Assembly: GCA_902702965.1 (NCBI GenBank)
Contig: CACRXP010000745.1
Span: forward strand, 176,170-240,169
From: Spirometra erinaceieuropaei
Lineage: Eukaryota > Platyhelminthes > Cestoda > Diphyllobothriidea > Diphyllobothriidae
Direction: 5' to 3'
DNA length: 64,000 nt
Shown here: piece after piece, positions 22,877-33,209 of the stretch
How the letters are laid out: each line of letters opens with the position of its first letter
Numbering within the stretch: position 1 is the first letter of the stretch
Notes under the pieces: generated by a model
Database searches by the model: none
What the model was told of the DNA's origin: nothing
Seen by the model: the letters and a program-made list of their open reading frames with translations, nothing else
Position numbers and translations under genes: made by a program

Positions 22877-23960
22877 ACAACCGCCGGCCACACCACACAT
22901 TCACTCACTCCCTACCTCCTAACACCATCACCCCACCAGACATCAACACTCACAAACCTCATGCACTCAACTGCCGCCTCCCACGCAAGTGGGAAGTGTG
23001 CATCTCGACTCGGTCCCCATGCGGCTTCGGCTGCACGGGTGACTTGAGTCCGAGGCTATCCCGACACGTCAAGCGTCGTGGATAGGAAGGTTGCTGATTG
23101 AGGCCCGCTCTCGGTTCGCGCAGTTCGTCACGTTGTGTGTGTTGTGTGTAGTGGCGGACTGGCGGGCTGGGGATGGGCTGAAGCAGCACCTTTCACGGCC
23201 CTCTCACGCAAGTGGGAGACACGCCGTTCTACCCCCGTTGTGTGAAATCCTGGTGTTTGTGTGTGTATGGGGGGCCAGGTCGTGCTGTCGCGTGCGCAGG
23301 CATGGTCAGTCGACCATGTCAGCCACCGCGCCCATTCCCCACTCCAGTTTACTGACCGGCTCGGACAGTGGCTGGGGTGTGGGAATGCAAAGGGAGAGTG
23401 AGGTCGACGACTCAGCGCACTTTCTCCTCACTATAAACAATCTGACGCGCTTGAAGCTATCACGGTGCGCTAAAAGCCGTGGCTTGGAAGGTTGCCAACT
23501 GACGGGGTACCTTGGACCTCCTCCTTAACGGGAGGCGGTCTGAGAGTCAGGCTGCAATGGCTCCTTTTTAATGTGGCCTTTATGGCATTCCCACCACAGT
23601 GTGGGATCCGAGCCAGGCGTTGGCGGCACGCCCAGGTGCGGCTTCGGCCGTGCCAGCCTCCAAATCTCTGTTGTGTTGGTTGAAATCCTGGTTGTTGCTG
23701 TGTGGACCAGGGGGTGTGGTGGAACGCCAAGGTGAGGATCCGTCCGAGCCATCCACCTGCGGCCTCCCTCGTCTCCGGTCTTCTTGACTCTGTCTTGACA
23801 CCGGGTCCAGGCGGGGGAGGATGAGAGAGTGTAGGTAGATGCAGCGCAAGTCTACCGGCACTATAAACCCCTGCGTAAGTCACCGTCCCTGCTCCCATTG
23901 CTGCTGCAGCTGTGGGGCACACGGTGGACATCGTCGAAATCGACGGTCGAACTGTCGTCG
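21585..23960 (+). mobile_element. ZF-LINE, 5'-truncated copy with six intact zinc fingers and full 3' UTR
   Basis: Starts inside the first finger (VVGHLRTNCTSRTAP, matching [16 protein letters not shown] of the 13.3-kb copy), keeps the whole finger array to the stop at 22,876, then about 1.08 kb of GC-rich 3' UTR ending near 'cggtcgaactgtc' at 23,959. The last ~190 bp are almost identical to the end of the nested copy at 15.4 kb. There is no poly(A) tail. The endonuclease and RT are absent from this copy. Confidence 0.9.
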
Positions 23961-24735
23961 TCCCATGTGAGCACAGGGACGGATGTGCATGTACTTTCGG
24001 AAAACACCTGTAAACCGATTAGCTTGGTAGACCTTGTCAAGAAAGGGTACTGTATTGGCTCAACGTGGCTGAATAGGGCATGTTCGCACACTGCCAGCAT
24101 CAGCGCTTGGCCTAGTAATAGCATTTGCATGACATACAGAAATGGTTAAGAAGTAGAGCAAGCAGACGATAATTTTGGAAGAACGAAATTCAGTGAAGTA
24201 TGGACGAGAAATAACGAAATTACATGTGCTTCCCTCATACTGCGTGAAGGGTTCATTTTTCAATAATCCCAAGGCATTTTTTTATCAAAAGTACAAAAAG
24301 TGATCAGCAAAAGTGTCGACGTCTTATAAAAAGAATTAATGCTGTTAAGTCACGTGAGACACATGGTTTAGCGCGCGAAACGTCTGTATCGCGTGCTAAG
24401 GACTACCGTTTGACATTCAGGGCAGCACTCGCAGGCTCTACCATGAGCGAAACTAAAGCACGCCAATATCATCCAGACGTCCAGACGCCTTGAGTGCATA
24501 TATGTCCGGTCGCGGTGATAATCACTGCACCAGCTAGCATAGTTGAAATGTTTCAGGTGGTTTCTGCCTAAACTGAAGTACTCCGCAACACATCTCTAGG
24601 TGATGAAATATTAAAATGACATTAAAGATTAGGCATGGAAAGCTTGCTTTATCGGATACTCAGAATGTTAGTTATGACATTGTTAAAGAAGCAAAATCTT
24701 TCTAATTGAAGATTGGGGAACTGCCTGCAGTAATT
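23961..24735. other. No recognised gene
   Basis: Flank of the ZF-LINE 3' end. No open frame of interest. The right part merges into the 3' UTR of the Penelope fragment. Confidence 0.3.
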
Positions 24736-24739
24736 AGAC

Positions 24740-25309
24740 ATTAAGCATGGACGAAGATCGGCTTCAAATGTTCTATAATTTTTGATCTGGCTTCTCAAAC
24801 ACTGACAAAGTAATAAGCCCTTCGGCACATGCAACGAAGTTTTTTCCGTAGATTTTATACGCTGGCCACCCAGGCCGTCTTCAGAAATGTGGCAAGTATG
24901 CAAAACGGTCAACATTTTTAAAATTAAAACATCTATACTGCCTTTTTATTCCTGCCAACGATTTATGACGCCGGCTGACATCTCGCACTGACTGGCTGTG
25001 GCCTCTTTCATTTTCCCTGAGATTATCGTAAACGGCGTCTAGTCCAGTGTGCCGTTTTATGCATGATTCATCGGAATACATGACCTCCAAAAACTCACGG
25101 CTGTTTTTAGCTGGACAGACACTAACAATGCGCGCCTTGTCCCAAGCAAATTTACGGCCACTTTCCGGTGTGTGCATGGAAACTTGGGACATGTAGTCCT
25201 GCCTCCTCACGACCAGTTGATCTTCGTATATGCGCGTAGATACCGACTTTGCAGTTCGAACACGGCACATTGTATTGGAGGTGCCACACGGAGTCTCGCA
25301 GACGCTGCA
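24740..25309 (-). mobile_element. Penelope-like element, GIY-YIG endonuclease fragment and 3' UTR
   Basis: Minus-strand translation, with one frame change near its start, gives a Cys-rich approach followed by KSVSTRIYEDQLVVRRQDY, SQVSMHTPESGRKFAWD and an extension to FAYLPHF. This matches the C-terminal GIY-YIG endonuclease of Penelope-like retroelements and aligns with the minus-strand fragment at 38.1-37.9 kb ([36 protein letters not shown]). The RT domain is missing. The 3' portion includes 'ctgaagacggcctgg' typical of element tails. Confidence 0.75.
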
Positions 25310-25668
25310 GATCTGCAGCGACAGAGAATGGCAGGCGGCGAGGCACTGATGAACTTCGGTTCGATGAAGTGCTTATGACCTATCTGGTAGGCCTCAGTGG
25401 TGGACCGACTGCGCCAGGTGCGTCTGTGCGCATGTTTGTTTTTCCGGTCCCAGCTGGTGGTCAGGGTTATGATTGGCTGAATGAATGCAAACAAGCCCAA
25501 AACAGTGCTGTGTCAATCTACTCCCCAGACTCTGTCGTCTCCCTTCTGCTATCATAGCTTGGCCGACTTCGGCCTGGTAGGTGGTTGCCTATTCGTGACC
25601 CCTATCGCCCACACGAAGCGTGTTTGCTTCGGCAAACTAATGGATCGGTGTGCTCCCATTCCTGAGTG

Positions 25669-25675
<7 letters not shown>
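25310..25675 (+). repeat. ~370-bp dispersed repeat, copy 1, with (AT)n tail
   Basis: Direct repeat of 26,379-26,745, roughly 85-90% identical by eye, both starting 'gatctgcagcgacagagaa' and ending 'cccattcctga' before an (AT)n run. The tail and size suggest a SINE or the 3' end of a LINE. I found no tRNA-like promoter in it. Confidence 0.85.
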
Positions 25676-25700
<25 letters not shown>

Positions 25701-25713
25701 TATGTATATATAT
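25672..25713. repeat. (AT)n microsatellite
   Basis: Slightly interrupted AT dinucleotide run forming the tail of the ~370-bp repeat and abutting the SINE palindrome. Confidence 0.95.
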
Positions 25714-26043
25714 AATGTTAGGGGGCGCTCACCGATCGTTCATACGGAACTCACTTGTTCCGTTGTGCCTTAAGGGCTCTCTCTCGAGCCCAACCAGCAG
25801 CCGCACAGCGGCGCATGATATATATAGGCAGAATAGCATTACCGACAAAGACAAGGGAGACTGGAATGGCCATTTCTGGCTTACTAGCCGTCGTCAGCCA
25901 GCCATACCCAAGCCCGAAGTGTGGAACACCCGAGCCTCGAACTCGCGACCTGTTGGTTTAGAAGTCAACGACTCTACTCACCGGGCCACGAGCCCGTTGC
26001 CTTGTCGTTCCGTATGAACGATCGGTGAGCGCCCCCTAACATT
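25714..26043. repeat. 330-bp segment bounded by 37-nt perfect inverted repeats
   Basis: Positions 25,714-25,750 and 26,007-26,043 are exact reverse complements over 37 nt. The segment between them is mostly a minus-strand SINE (26,007-25,829). The 37-mer is the 5' head of the SINE family, also seen diverged at 50,714-50,755 and 37,435-37,475, so the palindrome comes from opposed SINE heads and not from a DNA-transposon TIR. Confidence 0.9.
25829..26007 (-). mobile_element. tRNA-derived SINE, minus-strand copy
   Basis: Near-identical (about 93% by eye) reverse-complement partner of 26,064-26,245. Contains the tRNA-like A and B boxes and the shared tail 'gtctttgtcggtaatgctat' on the minus strand. 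Confidence 0.88.
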
Positions 26044-26262
26044 GTATATTCCCGATCGAAAACCGACAAGGCAACGGGCTCGTGGCCCGGTGAGTAGAGG
26101 CGTTGACTTCTAAACCAACAGGTCGCGAGTTCGAGGCTCGGGTGTTCCACACTTCGGGCTTGGGTATGGCTGGATGACGACGGCTAATAAGCCAGAAATG
26201 GCCATTCCAGTCTCCCTTGTCTTTGTCGGTAATGCTATTCTGCCTATATATATATATATATA
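26007..26262 (+). mobile_element. tRNA-derived SINE, plus-strand copy with 5' head
   Basis: The tRNA-like part holds an A box at 26,083-26,094 (tggcccggtgag) and a B box at 26,129-26,139 (gttcgaggctc), spaced as in an RNA polymerase III internal promoter. The anticodon-loop-like region reads 'acttctaaacc', suggestive of a tRNA-Arg (TCT) ancestor. A non-tRNA body follows, then the tail 'gtctttgtcggtaatgctat' and an (AT)n run. Other copies lie at 37.4, 50.7 and 52.0 kb. It forms a hairpin with the adjacent minus-strand copy. Confidence 0.88.
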
Positions 26263-26326
26263 TGCTGGAAAACGGGCATCCCAAAAAAATTTAATTGAAA
26301 ATAAGTAAGATTCTTTGGGAAGGGAA

Positions 26327-26372
26327 TCAACTTTAGCCAATAGATCGGTGTGCGCCCATTCCTGATTGATAA
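26327..26372 (+). repeat. 3' end only of the ~370-bp repeat
   Basis: Contains 'gatcggtgtgcgcccattcc', the same terminal block as the two longer copies, truncated on its 5' side. Confidence 0.8.
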
Positions 26373-26378
26373 ATACCC

Positions 26379-26770
26379 GATCTGCAGCGACAGAGAATGA
26401 CAGGTGGCGAGGCACTGATGAACTTCGGTTCGATGAAGTGCTTATGACCCATCTGGTAGGCCTCAGTGGTGGACCGACTGCGCCAGGTGCGTCTGTGCGC
26501 ATGTTTATGTTTCTGGTCTCAGCTGTTGGTGGTCAGGGTTATGATTGGCTGAATGAAGGCAGAATAAGCCCGAAACAGTGCTGTATCAATCTACCCGCAT
26601 TCTCTGTCGTCCCTCCTCGCTGCTATTATGACTTGGCCGACTTCGGCCTGGTAATTGGTTGCCTGTTCGTGACCTTTGCCACACATACGGAGCTTGTTTG
26701 CTTTGTGAAGCCAATAGATCGGTGTGCGCCCATTCCTGATTGATATATATATATATATATATATATTTAT
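26379..26770 (+). repeat. ~370-bp dispersed repeat, copy 2, with (AT)n tail
   Basis: Second direct copy of the repeat at 25,310. The body ends at about 26,743 and an (AT)n run follows (26,743-26,766). Small indels distinguish it from copy 1. Confidence 0.88.
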
Positions 26771-26780
26771 AGTAATAGAT

Positions 26781-26895
26781 CACCTTCGACTCAAATTTTA
26801 ATTGAAATTTCGGGCCTGACCCTAAGAAGTCATGTCCCGGGGCCTTGAGTCCAAGTTCCGCACCAAATAGTTTCTGACATTATTCACTTGATTCC
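26781..26895 (+). repeat. ~115-bp repeat, copy 1
   Basis: Matches 27,128-27,245 in direct orientation at about 75% identity (shared 'ccttcgactcaaat', 'aagtcatgtccc', 'attattc.cttgat'). It lies immediately upstream of the hammerhead-like repeat. Confidence 0.75.
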
Positions 26896-26940
26896 TACTT
26901 GGAGTTCATATACCAGAAACCGCATAGTGGGACGCTGGGG

Positions 26941-27014
26941 GACCCAATGAAGAGCCGGACTTCCCGCAGATGTGTCACGCAGCGGCAGAATATCGGCGAA
27001 ACACATGTCTGGGC
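26941..27014 (+). ncRNA. Hammerhead-ribozyme-like motif (probably decayed)
   Basis: Elements fall in hammerhead order. Stem I 5' strand CCCA (26,943-26,946); core ATGAAGA (26,947-26,953; canonical CUGANGA, so only C3 is changed to A); stem II GCCG (26,954-26,957) pairing with CGGC (26,994-26,997) around a ~36-nt insert; GAA (26,998-27,000). Then a tiny stem III AC/GT with loop ACAT (27,001-27,008), cleavage-site C (27,009), and TGGG (27,010-27,013) closing stem I. Minimal stem III hammerheads are known from Penelope-like elements, whose fragments occur nearby. The mutated C3 should abolish or reduce activity. The large stem II insert is unusual, so chance resemblance remains possible. Confidence 0.4.
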
Positions 27015-27127
27015 TTTTAGTTAGTACCTAAGTCGGAAGTACGTTATAATACGTTTTTCACATACACTTCATACTTCTCGTAGTACTATTGTTTGTAGAA
27101 CGGACATTACGTGATTATTCCACAGAA

Positions 27128-27245
27128 ATTGATTGCCTTCGACTCAAATGTTCATTTACATTTCGGGTCTGATCCTAAAAAGTCATGTCCCCGAGACTTA
27201 ACTCCATGTCCTGCACTGGAAAATTTTTGAAATTATTCGCTTGAT
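27128..27245 (+). repeat. ~115-bp repeat, copy 2
   Basis: Direct repeat of 26,781-26,895, starting 350 bp further on, without the hammerhead-like part following it. The arrangement could reflect terminal repeats of a Penelope-like element. Confidence 0.7.
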
Positions 27246-27630
27246 AAACATATATATTCACCCAGACCATGGAAGAATGTGTTTTTGTCCACTACGAAAG
27301 GGCGCTCGTCGGAAACTACCCGACATAGGTTGAATCCCTTATATTTTTCAACCATTTCCTCACCTTGACCGGGTTGATTTCCCATTGATAACTGGGGCTG
27401 ATTTCTACTTGCTATCTGCAATCTCCAGTCTATCATACACCAAAACTCTGTTACAAATGGGATGTACGATCGCCGCAGTTGCAGACTGCTCGCTTACACG
27501 CCGAATAGTAGAATAAAAGCTTGAGGCCAAGAACACATTGACTTTACCTGTACTATATGACTTGAGGGAATTGTGTAATCCTTGCTCTTTAAATAGTTTG
27601 TTTTTGGTAAGGCTGACGGCTAAAACTCAC

Positions 27631-27700
27631 CGAGCAGCAGTCTCTGCAGGTTAAGTAGGAAAAACCAACCAACCAACACAAATCGACCCAAGAATGACAT
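27631..27700 (-). CDS. Possible signal-peptide exon of a secreted protein
   Basis: ATG at 27,700-27,698 opens MSFLGRFVLVGWFFLLN, a good signal-peptide pattern (basic start, long hydrophobic core), and the frame meets a strong donor CTCG/gtgagt at 27,631. Short first exons with a signal peptide are common in flatworm secreted-protein genes. No confident second exon was found: a candidate near 27,415-27,370 ends in AAG/gtgagg but has a poor acceptor. Weak. Confidence 0.22.
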
Positions 27701-27814
27701 TTTTACCAGACTTTCAGTCCTGAGTGGGAAGAATGAGGTGCCTGGTTTAGAAGTCACGTATACTGCGATCCGTTCCCACCTATAAAACAAGGCTCTTTTG
27801 GGACGATCGTTCAT

Positions 27815-28140
27815 TTTGCAAATAAGGCCCCTTCTGGTGCTGCAGCTCCGTGGAAGAATAAGCCATTCACTTCAAAATCTCGAAAAAATGAATAGGTACG
27901 GCATGGTCTTGAGATATCATATCCGTCTTTTGGCGTTAAAATTTTGCCGGCTTCCTCCATCTCACCTGTGAAAATATAACCATCCATTAAATGGCATTTG
28001 GGCGGAGGGCAAACGAATTTAACCAGCGGTCTAGAAAAGACGTTAAAACGTAGTTGGTTGGGAAAAAGGAATATTCTACTTGCTTCTGGTGAGGTCCATC
28101 TACAGAAACGTGGAAAAACAATAACAAAGGATGCAAACAT
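27815..28140 (-). other. Minus-strand open frame with splice-like ends, unassigned
   Basis: An acceptor-like 'cacgtttctgtag' (about 28,111) is followed by an open frame (SPEASRIFLFPNQLRFNVF, PPPKCHLMDGYIFT) to a strong donor-like ACAG/gtgaga near 27,971. Continuing past that site the frame stays open to 27,811. No homology recognised. Confidence 0.22.
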
Positions 28141-28635
28141 ACACTTTTGCAGGCAAGCTCACCATGTGTGCTGTCGTCATGTTCTTGTTATCAGGCAGGG
28201 ATTCAGAACTTTACCACATACTCCTATCAACGAAGCGCCTAGCCGTCAGTCAGCCAGCGTATAGGTCGGCAGAACATGACTCAGCACCCTGCTGTGCTTT
28301 CTGTTCAAACAACAGAAGACTGTGAGAGGGCAACGCGTTCGGAGACTTCACTATTATCGTTTTACTGAGAATCCGCTTACATCTTAAAACTACAGCTGCA
28401 CACACAGTCAGGTCACAGGTGACTTCCTGCTCGCTGACTTGTTGCCTCTTCGCTCCGACACAGGCATCAGCTTGCTCGGCTTATTCTGTGTACTTGTTGA
28501 GCAGAGTTCACACTAACGTCACCCCATCTCACCCTCACAGCTAAGAGATGCACGCACGTCGTTGAGAGTTCAAGGCTCGCGCAGTCGTCGGTACGCACAC
28601 AGTTGTAGAGTAGCCGCCCGTCATGTTCATGGGTG

Positions 28636-28672
28636 TATGTGTGCGTGTGTGTTTGCGTGTCTGTGTGAGCAT
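28636..28672. repeat. Imperfect (GT)n tract
   Basis: GT/GC-rich simple repeat. A comparable tract lies at about 33,990-34,022. Both sit in CG-dinucleotide-containing, comparatively GC-rich stretches. Confidence 0.7.
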
Positions 28673-29339
28673 GCTAGACAAACTACCGTGTGGGTAAGAC
28701 CTGAAGTAGGGCCTGTGTGGAAACAGCATATATGTTAGTGACCACAGGGCACACTAAGACGTGTTCTAACCAGCAGCGACGGCGACAGAGACGCTCAGGC
28801 CACCATGGCGACGGTGGGTCAAGTTCCAGTTTGGGGGAGGGGGGGGGGTGGAGGGTTGAGGTCCAACCTCCGAATGTCACATCAGTAATTCAGGTCTAGG
28901 GCCGTGCCGCTGTGAGGCCTGCGAGGCACACACGCGTACGGCGTACTAAGAGATTCACACAGTCATGCAAACTGCAAAACCGCTCCGTCTCTTGCGCAGG
29001 ACTGACCAAGAGAATAAGTGCTCCAAAACGGTGCACGATAATTCGAGGCCATCTTCAGATCACTGAAGCGTAGATTTACACCTAGGGAGAAGTTAGCATG
29101 GACGATATACCTAAGTACATCTGGGAATGTTTTGGAGGGGTGTGAGGAACTACTGAGAGCAAGAGAATATTGTTTTAATAACTCCCAAGAAGGGCGGTCC
29201 AAGATCCTGCGAAGAAAGGGGATAAAGTATGAGCGAATGGTGGCGTCAACGCAGATGACACCGAAAGTTTCCAGCTTAGGCCATAGTGGATGTTTTTCAA
29301 CATTTGCAAGGCCTAGGGCGCCTGCAGACTAAATTTCAA

Positions 29340-32300
29340 GGTTTGTATCACTGTGCTGTTGTACCTAACCGAAGGAAGTGGGGAGTTATGGGTACGAATT
29401 CCTCCCACATCTAAGTGCTTACAGAAAAATAACGTCAGTAAAACGCAAGTAAGTACCAAAGAAATGAGTAGGAAAATTTTCACAATGGAGTGTTAAAAGG
29501 TTGAGTAGGATAGGGCAAGACCGATGAAGTACTAGAATTTTCCACCAGGCCTCGTCAGGGTGAAAGTTGCGATAGCGATCCTTTGGAAAGAAAGTATCTG
29601 AAGGGCCTCACCGACAAAGAATACAATCACTAATTCTGGCCTGTTTGGCAGTCAGATATCCATACCACATTCTCAAGTCGGGAAGATCGGGGCCCAGGGA
29701 TGGAGCTTTAGTGCAAAACGGGATAGATGAGTGAACACTACCTTATGCAAATTCAAAACGTAAATTAATCATACATTCATACCTGGTGGGCAAAATTAAC
29801 GGTCTTGACGAGCACACTTATGTTTCGCATAGAACTCATTCCGTCAGTGAGCCCCGCGCAATTTTGATTTGGAGAAGGATATAGTTAAATTCAGTGTACA
29901 TCAGACACTTCCCCTGGCAATAAAAACCGGTAGAATTAGCAGAGTCTTAACTGTTGCAGTGCTGAGGAAAATTGGGAGATCACACTACTTTTCCTAATCC
30001 TTGAAGAAAATGTGGAGTTGAAATAACATCCTAACTAAAGAAATCATGTGACCAATTCGCTGGTACGGAAAACTGTCTAAAATTTATATATAAAATATAG
30101 CAGTGCTTGCAAGTTTAGTTAGCCTGAAAGACCTTGTTTTGGCTTCAGTCCTAAGCGATGACAAACTTCATATCTTATCGGTCCTCAACAGAAAACTATG
30201 TCTGCACAGTATTGCGAAAGGTCATGTATGGTTTTTGAAACCCTAGTAATTGCCTAAATGAAATTGCCGACACCATCGGACAAGGGTGCAAATTTCATTC
30301 CAAAGAAACAATAGAAGAGTAAGTGTCGACCAGTGAAGTCATATTTTTTGGTTTAGGCAGAAGCACTGACATTTAGAGCTACAATCCCGATTTGTAAGCC
30401 ATTTTTCATTTCCATGACAGACCGCACACCAGATACTCTTGAAGAGGCAGTGCAGTACATTGCCTGAGACATCTCGACGGGCTTTCAATCAAGAGATTGC
30501 TAGGCTTCAAAAAGGCTAACGCCGTACGTGATACCACGTAACTTCCCGCGCGACAGTGTACTGGCTTCTGAATGAACATCAGTAAGGATAAAGTATTTGA
30601 CCGGGGTAGGGTAATTATCGTGAGCTACCTACGATCTTTATCTGCGCAAACGTTGTTCGGTAGTTTACAGGCTGGATGTTGGGAAATTTCTCTGAAACAA
30701 AATTAAAAGTCTTCCCACTAATCTAGGATGAAACCTCGACGCTCGAACCCTACATGAACCCCGAAAATAGGCTAAATGGATAATCCAGCAACTATCAGAC
30801 AAATCCCCACAATTTTGATTTTGTTATAGGCGAAACATTCCCTATCCTTAGGCATAAACTTTTATGTGCAACCTCATTATAGAATGTATTTAAATTAAAA
30901 CCGGCTATAAAATAACGAGGAAAATGAGAGTGGTTAGGAAAAATGCCCTAAAAGACCAGCATCATATTATGACCGCATATAATTAAGTCCAGATTTCCCG
31001 CTAATCAGTTTTATAACCTAACCTAGACGGTCATGTCAAACGTCTATGGCCATTTTTGTGATTTTCATCGCAAATTGCAGATCGGTTACCGAAAAGTTTT
31101 CTGACATCTACAAATCTGTACTAACCTACGGTCACCCATTTGTCACGGTAGAGTGAACGTTAATTAGCATATAATTAGGGCACACCGATCGGTCCTTATT
31201 ACAGGACGATATGCCTGCATCCCCTGTTGTCTCGGTCAGAGATGTGGTAAAGCAACAAATACCTAGTCCATCCTTCAAGAAAGTCAAAACGGTGGACGGC
31301 AATCCCACGTGAAGTTAGTCAGCACTTGTCAAAGAGTGATAAACAGAATTATTGGCAGTCTTAAAAAAAATCAGATGGGAAAGTTAACTAAAACAGCAAT
31401 GACATAAATTACCGAGGAACTGCCCAACAAACTGGCACATTCTGAGCGACAGCAATCATAACCACCCGTGCATTCAGTTTGGGCGGCAACAGTGTGGATA
31501 TCGCGCAAGAGTGATTTCTGTTGGTGCACGGCTCTACTCAAAATACCGCATACTCAAAAGCTTATTATTTGTATTTACGTTCTTTAACACATCGCTTTTC
31601 CTGCAGCCTCTGTTTTCAGGCAAAATTTCCTCAGAGTGTTAACTATAAACTCCACTCTCACTAAACTGCAGGTTATTTTTTCATTTTTTCCCCTTGGTCC
31701 CATGGTTACTGGCAGAAACAAAACCTGCCGCCGTTCAGCGGACTATCAGTTCTCCAGTATTACCGTTTCAGTATCAAGTGTAAATGTAAACTCTCAAATT
31801 CAGACATAAGATTCCTCATAAAGCCACTGACATTTCCTATTTCAGCATGCTTCTGATCATAGGCGGAGACGTTAAACATTTGTCTTAACAAAAAACCAGC
31901 AAAAATAATCTAATTCACGAGAGAAAAGACGACGCTAGCATCCTATTTCGGAGGGTTCGATCATTTTCACGGAAGAACTTTCCACCAGACGTACCGTAGC
32001 GCCTGTTTAGGTAAGAAAGGAAAGCTGTGAATACAAGGCAGGTAATGTAAAACAGTAATCGGCCGTTATGTGGTTTACCAGTACTAAACCATTAAATGTA
32101 AGCAATAAAATCGCAAACGGAGGGATATGTTGCAAAAGGTAGTTGTTAACATCCGATGCAAGAAAATTTGCTTAATTTCCGGAAAATTCCCTTCTCAGTA
32201 GAGACTGACACCTACTAAAATTACCTAAATAACGTATAAGTAAGGCGTATCATGTTCTGTTCGGATCACAGCCGGCTAAAAGGACGGTGCAATTCTGCCG

Positions 32301-33110
32301 TCTGCAATGGTGGCTTCATGCGCACTGAAGGTGGAAAGCTCACTCAGGTGGTACGTAGCTTAATGAGTTGGGGCGGCTCATAAGGCAGTTCGACTACTGA
32401 AGTGGAGCTGGCATAATTAATTCCACAAATAACGTTCTCTTCAAATCTCCGAAGTACAAGTAGAGCGTGTGTGTGTGGAACAGATTAGACTGCTTCGCCA
32501 CAAGGCATTTCACATATTCAATAAGCAAAAGTGGTTTAAAGATAACTGATATGTATAATACTACCTTGTTCTAGCAAAACACCCACTGCCGGAGGAAAAT
32601 ACAATGTATCAACTCATCTTGGAGAGCCGTAAACGTTAAGAGAAAAATAACTGTTATTTAACCAACATGCAGAGACCCACTTTTACAAATGTGTAGATAT
32701 GATCTGCAACGTTGAATCGCCCTTCCTACTGGAACCATGCCGTGCGTTTTAGCTAAACATAAGCCGAGCCTGCGGTGTGAGAATTTAAGGTAGCGTTGCG
32801 CCACCTGGCATGAGTAGCTATCAATTAACAAGTACCACCTTATTATATATAGACTAAACTGATCACTAATTACCTAGAATTTCAGATGCGGCGGAAATTG
32901 CTCGAGAAAATGATTTCTCTCTGCCCTACAGGTGTTCGGACACGAGCCGTTTGGGCGGCGGTCTCCCACACGCCGAGTGTTTCATTTATAAACAGCAATA
33001 TTTAAGATATTTAGTGAGTTCACCACAGGAAGTCTAGTCTGTTCTGCATCTGCTGTGTAGGAAAAAATTAAGGTAAGATGTGGTTTGGTAGCCCCATCTG
33101 ATGGACACAA
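29340..33110. other. Long non-coding stretch without open frames
   Basis: Almost 4 kb in which no frame on either strand stays open for 60 codons from a start. I see no RT, transposase, tRNA-like or tandem-repeat signature. Base composition looks ordinary and moderately AT-rich. Probably intergenic. Confidence 0.5.
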
Positions 33111-33116
33111 TACTGT

Positions 33117-33202
33117 TGGGGTTAAGGGTTAGGGCTAGGGGGTTATAGTTAGGGGCGGTGCTTAGTATTAGGGTGTATAGCTAGGGGCTAGGTTTAGGGG
33201 TT
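33117..33202 (+). repeat. Degenerate telomere-like TTAGGG tract
   Basis: Several GGGTTAGGG, TTAGGGG and CTAGGGG variants in tandem. Animal telomeres, flatworms included, are TTAGGG. It is short and interstitial here. Confidence 0.7.
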
Positions 33203-33209
33203 GGCGCAA

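Noticed and set aside
25349..25380. Hammerhead ribozyme at 'cactgatgaacttcggttcg' (also 26,411)
   Set aside because: CTGATGA is present but there is no GAAA at the required position and the local hairpin uses the core bases; a chance match in the ~370-bp repeat.
26066..26145. tRNA gene
   Set aside because: A and B boxes are present but the acceptor stem does not pair, the arms are imperfect, and the same sequence recurs with a common non-tRNA tail, so it is a SINE. The same applies to 50,788-50,852.
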